Part shown: one piece after another, positions 39,314 to 50,900 of the stretch
Position numbering within the stretch: the stretch's first letter is position 1
Layout of the letters: each line of letters starts with the position of its first letter
Origin: Balanoglossus misakiensis
Taxonomy: Eukaryota > Hemichordata
Direction: 5' to 3'
Assembly (NCBI GenBank): GCA_040954595.2
Contig: CM082579.2
Location: 310,001 to 374,000 of the forward strand
Length of the DNA: 64,000 bases
The notes under the pieces: model-generated
What the model saw: the letters and a program-made list of their open reading frames with translations, nothing else
Told to the model about the DNA's origin: nothing
Database searches by the model: none
Translations under genes and position numbers: made by a program

Positions 39314-39615
39314 GATGAACGATATATATAGATATCAAGTGAAAACTACAAACTCGTATGGAGCCAGGAAACTTGCAGTGAATATATATCTTGGTAGTGA
39401 ATGTCAACTTCACGATGGCGAGCGCTACCTTCTTGACACTTCGGTTGGCTTAGTTGATTTGCATGGGTCCAAAACGCAACTCGTGCCCAAAAACTCCAGC
39501 AGAAAAGACGGACAGTTGACACCAACGTGCCGGAGTTTGCATACGTTAATGCGTCAATGAACGCTTAACTGTCTGGAACTGTATTTTAATAGCAATAGTT
39601 GCAGTTCACTGCCAA

Positions 39616-39623
39616 TTTATATA
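39616..39623 (-). promoter_or_regulatory. candidate TATA box of Hand
   Basis: The minus strand reads TATATAAA here, about 300 bases upstream of the ATG. This would place the transcription start near 39590. A second AT-rich tract (ATATATAT at about 39322-39329) lies too close to the ATG to be the main TATA box. A GATA motif (AGATAA) lies further upstream near 39760. Confidence 0.4.
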
Positions 39624-40478
39624 AATGGTGATGTATGGGAGCCACCATTCGCCTAAAGGGGTGGCCGACCTCCGAAGTTGAAGGACCTCGGTGATGTATC
39701 TTGTACGTTTGAAGTTTAATGTGACTCACTTTGCAACCATGTCATCGCACGCGCCCGGAAGATAACTTTCAAGCAAAAATATGAAATAAAAACTTGAAAT
39801 ATTGTAAGGGTTATCGGGGAATATGCTTGGGTTTCGTCTATGCTATGATGTCGCGTCGCCCTGTCTATACCACAACTGTTGAAATACCTTACTCACGTGG
39901 ATGGGCAGTCCTGCTGTTTTGGTGACGGCATGGTGTCAAGATCCATGGCAGACGATGCATGCAATTGGATGCTGACCACTTGATCGTTATCTCTTGGAGT
40001 CTTCCCCAGAGGATGGCGCGTTACAAAGCCACACTTGTCTGTCAAACGGTTCTGGCCAGTTTCGGGTGGTCTGTTCAAACCTACGAGAAAAGAATGTACA
40101 TTTTTACGATCTGTAAGCACTCCCTCGTGAGCACTGATATGTAGCTGGGCGCGTTGATCAATTTCTGGACCGTTGTTTAAAATGAATCAACAAAAACTGG
40201 GGGAAAACTTTAAAATGTACAAAATAATTATCAGTCAGTGTTCGGTACTGCTAACCCAGTTACCAAGGTTACTGGTGTTAAACTTTGTTTGTAAGAATTC
40301 CAATCAAAGACGAATATGATAATTTTTCATGGTGTTATTATAAAAGATGAGTTGTGCCATGTAAACAAGTGTCGTATTTCAAAGCACGATAATAAAATGA
40401 TATATTTCCGGCATAAGGCATTCGAATGGAATTTTCTTTCGGTCGGCTTGGGTCAGAGAAAACTGCAGAGAGATAACC

Positions 40479-40507
40479 CCCCCCCCCCCCCCCCACACAC
40501 ACACACA
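40479..40507. repeat. poly-C tract followed by (AC)n
   Basis: About 16 consecutive C bases are followed by an AC dinucleotide run. It is a simple repeat with length uncertainty likely in any assembly. Confidence 0.85.
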
Positions 40508-41914
40508 TGAATTCTGGCACAATTTTTGACCGTTTACGTTGTTACGGTACGGTAGAAATAACCTTTCAAGAGAATAATTGGTGCGCACAATATAACGAAA
40601 ATGATTGAATCAATCAAATAATTTTTAAAAGGAAGTTTTACAGTAAAATTACTAAGTTTACCCTGCTTTGTCGAGAGGTAGTTTGTTTGAAGCGTTTGTG
40701 CATTCGGCGTCTCAGTCCGGCTAGAAATACGACGTGGTTGTATGAAGAAAGTTGGCGCGTGCTTCAATGCAGGTATCACAGTCTGTTGTTCAGTGAAAAG
40801 GCAAGTTGACAACCGTCTATCCTTGCACCTTGGTCTCACATTAGACCACGCAGAAAATCCCGCAATTCCTGTACAACGCCAGTCAATCAAATCCACAGTC
40901 GACGTGCAGCAGCAATCTCGTGACATGAAAATGGCGTGTCACGTAGACTACCAACCACGTGAACTCCGAGACTATTGTCTTTATATACCAGTGAACACCT
41001 GGCTGAATAATATTATAATGGCCACCTTCACCTGGTTTTTATGGTGGGAGATATTGAAAGGCATAACCTTTGACATGCGAAAAAATACGAACCTATCGAA
41101 CCATGTATACCAAGCTGTTCTGTTTCTCTCGAGCAAGCGTACTAAAATACATGAATGTGGTACCGTACCAACGTAATCGGATATGTATGTAGCCATTTAT
41201 TGATTCTAACTTTGAATTTACGAATAGGATATTCTGTCTACTGTGCTCGTTCGTTGTTGGCGTTCAAACCACCACGTAATTACTTGTTCGTATATTATAA
41301 GGTAATAAAGGTAAAAATAAAATGTCAACGTCGATAAGCAGAATTTTACCAGTACTCCTGATAGGAACGTATGTGAGTTGGTAAAAAACGCAGATTACGG
41401 TCACAAAATTTGATTATCAGAAATCCAATCTAGATATATCACAAATCAAAAAGGGATATGTGTTCTTTGCCACTGGTGGCGTATAAATTACAAGTAAGCG
41501 CTTCTTTGGCTGGTATTCAAAACTGTATTTGAAAGCTGTATTGAAGCTGTATTTGAAACATCATACAGTATGATACAAGTCCAAAGCAATTTTATCGAAC
41601 TAAAAACAGACAAAAAGCACAGCAAAAGTAAATTTTATTGAGTACATGTTGATTAGGTGATACCTTAGGAGATGATCTCGCGCCTTTCAGATACGACTAA
41701 AAACTCTATGGTGTTGCTTAGTATGGGAAAGGAGACTTCTTATTTTTGTCATCTGAAATAGCGCCCTCAATACAAAAATTCCAACAATCGCCAATGGTGG
41801 CGCGGTATTACACATTGCCCAGTTTTTTTTGTACATAAGGCTCCATATGTAAATTGGGAAAATATGACCCTGGTCTAGCTGTATCTGTTTAAACGGCTAT
41901 ATGGACGGGTTGGT

Positions 41915-41953
41915 GGGCGTGGTTTCCTACCAAAATTGGTGGTAACCACGCCC
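41915..41953. repeat. hairpin with GGGCGTGGTT arms
   Basis: GGGCGTGGTT at 41915-41924 pairs perfectly with AACCACGCCC at 41944-41953, and CCAAAATTGG sits in the loop region. The arms contain GC/CACCC-box (Sp/KLF-type) motifs. It lies near the 3' end of the EPHX2-like gene. Confidence 0.6.
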
Positions 41954-42049
41954 CTAGCAACCCCAACAAATGACTATTTCCAAAGTTGGTCTAATTTTTC
42001 AAGCATTTAGTGATTGTATGTAATTGTAATATTTGTATTTCATGTAAAT

Positions 42050-42055
42050 TTTATT
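42050..42055 (-). terminator. candidate polyA signal of the EPHX2-like gene
   Basis: The minus strand reads AATAAA about 206 bases beyond the TAA stop codon at 42263-42261. Confidence 0.45.
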
Positions 42056-42260
42056 TTTGCAGGCATAGAGTTTGTAAAAGAAACCATGATTGACACCCAG
42101 AATAAATATACCGGAGAAAGAGCCAAAAGTTACCGAGTGGACCTTTAATGTTGTCATGTGATAGATTCCCCCATGTTGCGAATCATGAATCAAACGACTT
42201 TTTTTACCAAACCATATAATTGCACTTCTTATGACCAAAGCAGATCTGCTGAGGTACTAA

Positions 42261-45200
42261 TTACAGATTTGGCACAAGTCTTTCAACGGTTTTCTGGTGA
42301 ACTTTATCCAACCATTCAATCAAGATTTTATTCAACTCTCTGGGTCTGCAAAAAGGTTAAATGTTTTATAAATTAGTACCTTTGGTCAAAATTGTAGTCA
42401 TTCAAATCTTGTGGTTGTTGGGGAACTAATCTAAGGATAGTTAATAACTTACTTTTCTGTTTGAGTCCAATGTCCACAATCCAAGTTTGCTCTTGTCAGA
42501 TGTGGAACCTGAAAAAAATAGTGTGTACTGATTTAATTTCAAAACAAATTAAGGTAGTTTTGAGGTTTGCAAGGGTATTTCTATTACCATTCTGAAAATT
42601 AGCTTTTTCCTTCCTAAGGACAGGCCACCACTCAGAGAACCCAAAGCAAAGTGAACTTACCCATTGCTCCATGTGTTTGCTGAGATCTGGTTTCAACACT
42701 GAGTCTCTTGCAGCAGTCACCATCAGTGATGGAACAGTTATCTGTGGGTTGTAGAATCAAATTTCATACACATAAAACAATGCTGCTAAGTTTGTATTTG
42801 CTGACGGACACATTCAACGGTCAATGAGCAGTTATTCTCATTATTTTTGTATGCATTCTATTGCAATATAACTGACAGTACTTTTATGTCATGAAAAGTG
42901 CCAATCACACACATCAACGAAAATAATACACATTTTTCAGAACTCATGAGACCATCCACAGTGATCCCCAAATGCACACTGAACACTTGTGTACAAACAA
43001 AGATGGCAAACTTACTTTCCTGTCAGCAACTTTTAATCCCCATTTCCAATTAGTTTCTATGGTACGATGCCAATTCAAAGGCCCTCTGAAATAAACCAAA
43101 AGTATCTAAAGTCCATAAAATTGTGCATAACAATATTCTCCTTTCATTCACTGTAAAATAATGATCATCAGCAACAATTACAGTGGCATGAGATACTTCA
43201 CCATATGAACAGGTCGAGAAATCAAATTGTCCATTTTTTATATAGTTGTACCATTTCAAGTAAATACATTTTCGTAGTTTAATAAATTATCTAGCATTGT
43301 GTTTCTATTAGTTGAAGAAGTCTCACCGAAATCCAGATTTCTTGAACTGTTGTACATAGTAATCAATGTCAGACTGTGTCACATTATAAGGACATGGAGG
43401 TTTTTCAGGGCAACCTACAAGTATACCACCTGTGAAAATAAAAATAGTCAAAGTTCAGGCAAAAGTTAGCAACTGTCACTGAAAACCCAAACCCAAGCAG
43501 ATGAATGTTTATTTTGATTTTGATCATAAGCCATCTTATCTTAGCCTCACTAAGGAATATTATCCTCTGAAATATGCAAAGACAGAAACAAACTTAAACA
43601 TTTTCATAACAGGCAGCTGCAACTTTATTAGTTTAAATGACACATCCTCACCTCTAGCTCTGACGTTGTCAGTAAGTGCACCAGACTGTAAAGAATGAAA
43701 GATTTTTGGTCAGATAACAAGAAATAAGCAAAAGACTCTTTAAACCTTTCACCTCAGTTCCCTCTACAGAGGTCCAACCGTCCTATAGAAAACAATATAT
43801 TTGTACTGAACCATAGTGGTGAAATGGTTAATGACACAACCACAATTGAAAAGCGAGGTGGACTATAATGATATCTGCAAGTATGAATAAGACTTCTATG
43901 GTTATTTCAGAACTATAAAAAGACATCAGTCTTAAGTTCATTTCACTTCTTGACACATCTTTTGGAAGACTAACAGAGATAGTAAAGATATATAGAATAT
44001 GCAATGATTGGTAAATGTCACTGTATGTGGACAGCACTAGGGTAGCTGAGTTTAACAATGTATGTGTTTCTTTACCTTCTCTGTAAAAGTAGTCAACATG
44101 ATCTTCATAGTTCTGTCAATATCCTTCTCAAACTCAGATTCAGCCACACCCTGTAAATTTGTATATTTTATGTTGCTATATTTCTTAGAATGGAAAGGTA
44201 AGGCAAAGAAGATCATTATCAGATCGCTGAAATTCATCAAGTTGCAAGAGGTTTTACAAACATACTTACAGGTTCTTGAAAGTAAGCTTGATAGTCAAAT
44301 TTACCAGGATTCTCCATTATTCTTTTTAATGGATTTTTATCTGGTTTTACTGGGAAGAACGGGGTGTTGATGCCAGCAATGGCTCTGTAAACAAGCAAAC
44401 AAACAAACATATATAAAAATATGAGTTTTCTACAAGAGTTCTAAATGGTATCATTGACTGAATGCACACAGAACAGAACTTTTGACAAAAGTAGCAAGAC
44501 AAAAGTCTATATTACACATTTAAAAGAGTGGCACATACGTGGTTCTGTCTGGATAGAAAACGCCCATATTCCACACAGTGACTCCACTGCAGTCGTGACC
44601 AATAAAAGTTGCATCCATAACACCCTACAAAGTAACAGGAAAATAAGATAAATGTGGGTTTCTGACAATGAAGCTCTCAATTTAACAACTTCTTTTCATC
44701 TGTGGATCTTTTGGCATCAAATTTTATCCTCCTTCATTTTAGTGTTCTTTCTTTTCTCTCCTGTCTGTCTCATCAATCATTGCTCCCTCAACTGTCTGGA
44801 TATGTCTCCCCTACCTTCTCCTCTCGAAAAAATGATTTAATACATACCAGGTTATCCAGCAAATCTATCAAATCCTGAAGCAAAAAATAAATACAAGAAC
44901 TTTTTAAAACTACTGATATTGACATAAATCCATTTTATGAGAAAAATTAACTCCTTTTAGATGATTCTCAGAGATTGATCTTTATACTTACAGCACATAT
45001 CTTCTCTTGAGTGTACTCTTCAATTTCTGAAATGTGAACATTGAAAAGATATCGTTTACATTCAATATATCCAATCCAATATAAACTTTCTGTGATTTGT
45101 TGAATTTGCTTTTCAAACAAAAAATGGCTTAGAATTATCAGCAATACCTGGTGGGCTTGATGAATCTCCATATCCTCTCATATCCGGTACAATTACTCTG

Positions 45201-47809
45201 TATCCTGCCAAAGCTAATGCCGGAATCTGAATTAAAAACAACACAAATCAGAAACTTATCAAAACATGACAATACTCACTGCATGACTAGGGTCAGACTT
45301 GTTTAGTCCAGGTACAAAGAGTTTTTTTATTTGGCCTGTCATTTGAGCTTGAGTTAAATGGTAGAATGGATACGTTTCCAAGCCCTGTGGTTAGTTGCAG
45401 CTATCACTATTTGACACACTCCATTCCCCAGTATTTTTTTCTGTCTGTACTAAACCTGGGCAGATTAATATCAACAAATGTGTACTGTGAGTGACTGACC
45501 TGATATCTCCATGAATACCAAGACTCTGGGAATCCATGGCAACAGATCACAACTGGTCCTTCACCCATCTCAACAAAATGGATTTGATTACCATCCTGAA
45601 ATAGTCATATACAAATTAAGAAAAATATTTGGTTATTTCATGCAATCATTCACACATAACTTAACATCATTTCCGATTCGTTTTATGTTATTACTACAAC
45701 ATTATTTCTAACTCACCCTCGTCTTAATATAGGAGTGACACACTGTCTCAGGTTTGACTGCTGGTGGTGGTTGCTCTTCAAACACCTGTAAACAAAATAG
45801 TTCAAGATATCATTTCTTGAAATGACAGTTACATAACATTCAGAAATATACACGATGTATAAATTGACTGAACAGATCAATTTTAGATTTGCTACATCTC
45901 ACATCAACTTGTGTTACTTGCTGTAGTTCCTTCAATGCAGTTCTTGGGTCTTGCACTTTGATAGTGTGTATTCCCAGCTCACTGGCTGATTTCAGATTTG
46001 TACCGATATCATCAAGAAACACCGCCTGTTTATAGAACAAAAATAAAATGTCTTGAATAGTATATTAAGGTGGTTAAATCGTTGTTGCAGACTAGGCCAT
46101 GTCCAGAGTTCTGGACATGTGGTTAATGCAAAGTTAAACACAGGGGAAAATATTGATCAATTTATCGATGGTGATTTTACAAAGCTTTTCAACAGGATCA
46201 GAAAACAGTATTGGCAAATATTCATGACGGGGAAAGCTCCATTAAAAGTTTAATAGGACCTCACTTCCTCACTTAGTTATCCTAATTTGTTACTGTTCCA
46301 TTTATATAGTTATTGAATTCACATTATGGTAGCTAATACAAGAGTGTAACAAAATAAACGTCTAGACTTACCTCTGAGGGCGCTACACCCATGGTATCAC
46401 ATGCTATTTTGTAAATCTCAGGCGATGGTTTCCGTATACCAACTCTGCAGGATTCTACAATATGATCTGCATACTGTCTGAGTATAAGAAAGAGCTGTGA
46501 ATCTAACTTCTTACTGGATACATCATTGATGTAATTGTTCGTCAAAATACAAGTCTTGAAACCTGTGAAATAAATGAGTTTTGGTAAATTCATATCAATC
46601 AAAATCTAACCAACAAATTTCACAAGATGGCACACATTGATAAAGACTCTTCATACTACATGTCTTACCATTTCTTCTGAGAGCCAACAGAGCTTGCAGC
46701 ATACTTGTCACTAATGTGCTACCAGTCATGTATTCAAACATTTCATTTGGATCAAAATCTTTGTGAGTCTTCAAGTCACTTTCCTTCATTGCTTCTTCCA
46801 CCTCTTCTTTATATTCTTTATAGAACTGAAAGAGATAAAAATTGACAAATTTTGTTACTTTCCTGTTTAAAGTTGTACACTAATGAATTTTCTTTCAAAT
46901 GCATAGAAAACAGGGTGTCTTCATCTTACTTTTTCAGCTGGGGATCTAAAATATTGTGCAAAATGCTGAGTCAGCACTTTTCGTCTACTTTCCGTGTTAT
47001 AGTTTTCCTATGGTAAAAATATCTGAAGGACACTAAAAAATCAAACATGGTGAGATAGTGTGGCCCATTTGTAAAAATTCCAAGAAAATAACATTATTAC
47101 AACAGAGTTTTCTCATTGTTTTCCCTACATTTATGGTAATGGTATGTGACAACAATTCACTGCATCTGAGTAGCATTGATTCATAGGAATCTGTATCAAT
47201 TATTCAAATTAGGAGTAATACATGGAAAACCGCGTCCTACCTCTTTTACTGTTAACTCTCCTCTCTCCATCTTACAAAATGAATTGTCAGGTCTTCCTTT
47301 CATCATGACTTCCTCGAGAAAACGGCTTCATAATGAAAAAGATAAAAAACAGAGTAAATCAAATTGATATTGTCAATTCCTGTACATATCAGGCATTATT
47401 GCCATGAATACATGTGGACAATGTTTCCATTCATCCATTGAACTTACGTGTCATCAATGAATATGCAAATTTTAATAGGTGATTTTCAGACCACATAAAA
47501 CTGTAAATATAATTTTTTTCTCCAAACTTACCTCGGCAAACCTAACGTTTCTTCATACTTCTTTATTTGCGACTGAGGCGGTGTTATAATGACCCCTCCA
47601 ATATCGAATATTACCGCTTTCTTCATTTGTTCCTGTGTCCGTAGTGTTGTAACACTTTCGCTGTTGAATTTTGCGTTTTGCGTGTGGAAAGTTCGTCTGC
47701 ATAAAACAGCAGCAGACGACCTGATCTTGAAATCTTTACACAACACTTTCCGAGAAGACTTCGGAAGCCTTTCTATTAGAAAACGACTTAACTTACTTTG
47801 CAGCGACAT
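42261..47809 (-). CDS. EPHX2: bifunctional epoxide hydrolase 2-like protein (HAD domain + alpha/beta hydrolase)
   Basis: Twenty exons, all in phase, giving 640 residues (human 555): 47809-47532, 47325-47241, 47007-46930, 46825-46669, 46562-46372, 46025-45903, 45785-45717, 45595-45500, 45226-45148, 45026-44992, 44874-44848, 44624-44539, 44384-44270, 44150-44076, 43685-43652, 43429-43327, 43085-43016, 42741-42661, 42508-42453, 42345-42261. Residues 63 to about 300 form a HAD phosphatase-like domain (AVIFDIGG, ILTNN, GIRKPSPEIYK, VFLDDIGTN). The rest is an epoxide hydrolase: HGFPESWYSWRYQ, nucleophile Asp417 in GHDCSG, a lid Tyr in FDYQAYFQEP, Asp580 in MVTAARDS and His607 in DCGHWTQ. Soluble epoxide hydrolase turns fatty-acid epoxides into diols. 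Odd points: the second HAD Asp is Gly71, human Trp336 is Cys418, the second lid Tyr is His550, the N-terminus has about 61 extra basic residues, and no SKL-type C-terminus is present. Confidence 0.92.
43740..43831. mobile_element. short TTAA-flanked MITE, copy 2
   Basis: An 84-bp unit between TTAA sites shares its body with the copy at 3457-3549: AGTTCCCTCT, GAGGTCCAA, ATAGAAAACAAT and CCATAGTGGTGAAA. It lies in an intron of the EPHX2-like gene. The two copies have diverged by substitutions and one-base gaps, so they are not recent duplicates. Confidence 0.6.
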
Positions 47810-47964
47810 GGGTGTCTTCCTAGCGACGGTACACTTGTTAAAAGTCTAAAAAATGAAAACATGTTCAGAACAAGTTCTGTTTCCGGTCCTGGGTTGTGGT
47901 TCTTGATTGATTGATTTGATTGGTCGAGTGAGAGCGCCACCCTTTGTTGACATATTGAAACAAG
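47810..47964. promoter_or_regulatory. bidirectional promoter between the EPHX2-like gene and CWH43
   Basis: The two start codons face away from each other with 155 bases between them, so both 5' UTRs and both core promoters must lie here unless upstream exons exist. No TATA box is evident. The interval contains TTGATTGATTGATTTGATTGG, whose final part includes an inverted CCAAT box (ATTGG). Confidence 0.65.
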
Positions 47965-47972
47965 ATGGCGTC
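47961..47972 (+). promoter_or_regulatory. TISU-like translation start element of CWH43
   Basis: CAAGATGGCGTC matches 11 of 12 positions of the TISU consensus SAASATGGCGGC, with the ATG being the CWH43 start codon. TISU elements combine a YY1-type transcription element with start-codon choice on very short 5' UTRs. This supports both the chosen start and a transcription start within a few tens of bases. Confidence 0.6.
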
Positions 47973-50900
47973 CCGCAGAAAGCGTGGAGCTGGAGACTCA
48001 TCTTCCGAAGTCAAAGAAACTGTAAAAGAAGAATCGAAGGAAGATCCTAAAGTGGAAGAGTTAGGGCAAGATGACGAACCCAAATCGGAGGAAGATGTAC
48101 CACATCATGTTGTTGGTCTTAGTTTCATTAGACCTCTGTTTACAGAGGCAGTGATAGGTATGTACCGCACCTGTAGGCTGTACTGTATATACTGTTGTCA
48201 ATGTCACCGTGACGCCCGCCTAGAAACTAGATCTTGGATCCTTCTACAATATTGCGTACAACAGGATTGGAACACAGGTTTTGACTGTGGACATGATCCC
48301 GGTAAACAACTTTGGAAATTTCGAAGTATTCGCCTATATCGGCGTTGTTTTGTGTCTGTATCAGTGTATGTGTGACACTGACAATCCCTGATTTATTGTC
48401 ATCCTTTTGTCATTGCCACATGTATATACGATAGATATACCCCCCAACTTTGTTTTATGGTATGATCCATTAAATGTACATAAATATAGCACTTGTATCA
48501 CACCTGTGTTAAAAAATCAGACTTCAATTACAAGAGGGGACCTTGCCTTGTTTGTAAATTGTATATGCATGTTTAGTTCCTTTAAAAATGTGATCTTTTA
48601 TTCTTTTTACAGGATACATTTTCTGGACAGTTGTACATTCTTTTGGTGCCATGATATGGTTCTTCCCATTACAAGTACTTGAAATCTCCGGCTATGAAGC
48701 CTTTGGAATCCTGTGGCCCATTACACCATTGCTGTGTGGTATTGGGCCTCTATTTGCTTTCCTACAAACCAAAATGGGTTTAACCCTTCTTAGGCTTGGT
48801 ATGGTGGCGAGTTTAGCATCATTCCAAACAACGTCAACTGTGTCTCGACTTCTGATTCTTGCATTTGGAAATGTGTGTGCCATCCTGCTGTTGTGTGCGA
48901 GCTGGTTTAATAAGAGTGCCTATCAACGGTAAGTATAAACTGAAAAGTCAAGTCTTCTGTGAGAGTTTGTGAAATATCTTTCTCATACTAAGGTAGATGG
49001 TGTTTACCAGGCTTCACAACAAGCAGTATGTTTTATTCAAAGTAAAAACACTCTTCATTTCATCCGTTCATTGCTCTGTACATGCATCAAAGTCATTCAT
49101 GTACTCAGCACCTATTGAAGTTCTGTGTTTTACATTCATTCTCTGATCATTAATTTTATTATTTGTCTGACTTTTCATGTCCATAGGTCAGTGTCATTCT
49201 GGGGATTTATGTTGGGATACATGGCATTGTTAGCAAGTCGTATCTGGTATGTGTCTCTGACACCAGCATGGGCTGATCATACCAGTAACATGGTCATCAT
49301 AGCCTTTGGAGTTATTGCTGTGATGGATAGATTAATTGCATGTGAGTAATCAGAGAGACTCTGAGACAGATCCAATGTTAGTATTCAATCATTCAAATAA
49401 AGGAAAGGGAAATTTCACAGCCAACATCTCTTGTCCTTTAATGGCTAATACAGAGCTGATCCTAAGACCATGCATTTTCATTGTGTGATTTCTTAATACT
49501 GTAGGAACATTGAAGACAATAAAACAAACACGTTTTATAAATGGAAGACTCTGTAAATTTATAGGCATTTTGTTACTTTTATTACAGATGTCTTCCCGTG
49601 GCCAGAAACTCGGTCCAAGAGTGACAAGACGCCAAAGTGGTATTTGTGCGGATTTGGATTTGGCAGTCTCATGTTTTTAACTCATTTTATCTTTGGTGAA
49701 GTGTCTGTAGCTTGCAGATGGGTAGGTTTGGGATATCCTACTGGAGGACCACAGCCAAATCCTTGGGGGTAAATCTACATACAGTTTTTATCTGCACAGC
49801 CATATAGGTCTTATATTGATAATTCAGTATAGCAGATATAGACTTAGTGCAGAAATTCATTGGAATAAGAAGGATATGTCTTTCCTTGGTAATTAGTAAT
49901 TCTTTTATCTTTTCTCTCTATGCAGGGCAGCCATTTTGATCGAATTGACAACAGGTTTCCTCCTCTCATCCAAACAACGTCTGCCAGAGAATTATCTGTG
50001 GTGGTGGTTTGTGTGTGCTCATAGCGCCATTGGTCTCGTCTTCCTCAGAAGTTTCTTTGGATTATCATGTGCCATTATCCTAGCATTGTATGTGGCATCC
50101 ATCTGGCCAGAAATGTCTGATAGATTTTCATCATCACCCGTGGCAAAGACTGCCTCCTTGGCTCTTTTCACTTACTTGTTTCAACAACTGTTCTGTGTCT
50201 GGGTCACAGCGTACAACTTTGTTCCATTAGGTGTACTGACAAGGTAATTATATTCACTTGATGTACACAATATTCATTCCAAGCCAAGAAATTCCATTTC
50301 CACACACTTGCTTGCTTGCTGCCCTCAGGGAGAGTAATTCAAATTCTATTGTTTCTCACACAGAGAACGTACCTTTGTTTTGGTTGTCATGGTAGTATTT
50401 ATGATTGGTTTTGCCATGGGACGTGGCGATGCCAAGGACCATGGTGACAGAAGTACCACACACATTGCGTATGCCAATATTGATGGCAGTGGACCTTACA
50501 CTGTGTATGCAGATTTCAAAATCTGTAAGTCTGTTTCCCACACTTGTATTAGCAGCAGATGGTAATTCTTTGTTTTTACATGCACAAAGCAGATTCACTA
50601 TTTTGGCATAAGGAATACATGTATAGCAGGCATACTGTGGTGTAAGATGCTTAGTGTATTAAACATCTCATGATGTGGACACTGTTCTCTGAAATTCCAC
50701 TTGACTTGCTCTGGTCAGACCTGGCTCAATGACAACTCAATTGGGACATAATTTCACTTGTCCTTTTTTGTCAAAATGCCTTTAACAATGTTTCATGACC
50801 TCGATGTTCAACCATTGTTGGATAGTGGGCAGATATTTCACCCTGACATGATTTGACAAAAAATAACCCTCCACTTTGTGTTGATCTTTGCAGTGTTAAC

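Larger units (their letters stand above)
39314..42260. other. non-coding region upstream of Hand
   Basis: No exon was recognised. The longest open frame is 40742-41176 (+, 144 codons); it has no recognisable domain, overlaps an open frame on the other strand and is not called. The region holds a C-tract followed by an AC repeat (40479-40507), a hairpin with GC/CACCC-box arms at 41915-41953, and the presumed 3' UTR of the EPHX2-like gene at its right end. Confidence 0.5.

Noticed and set aside
40742-41176. 144-codon open frame upstream of Hand, with a 130-codon open frame on the opposite strand
   Set aside because: No recognisable domain and no flanking exons; the overlap of two antisense frames suggests chance openness.
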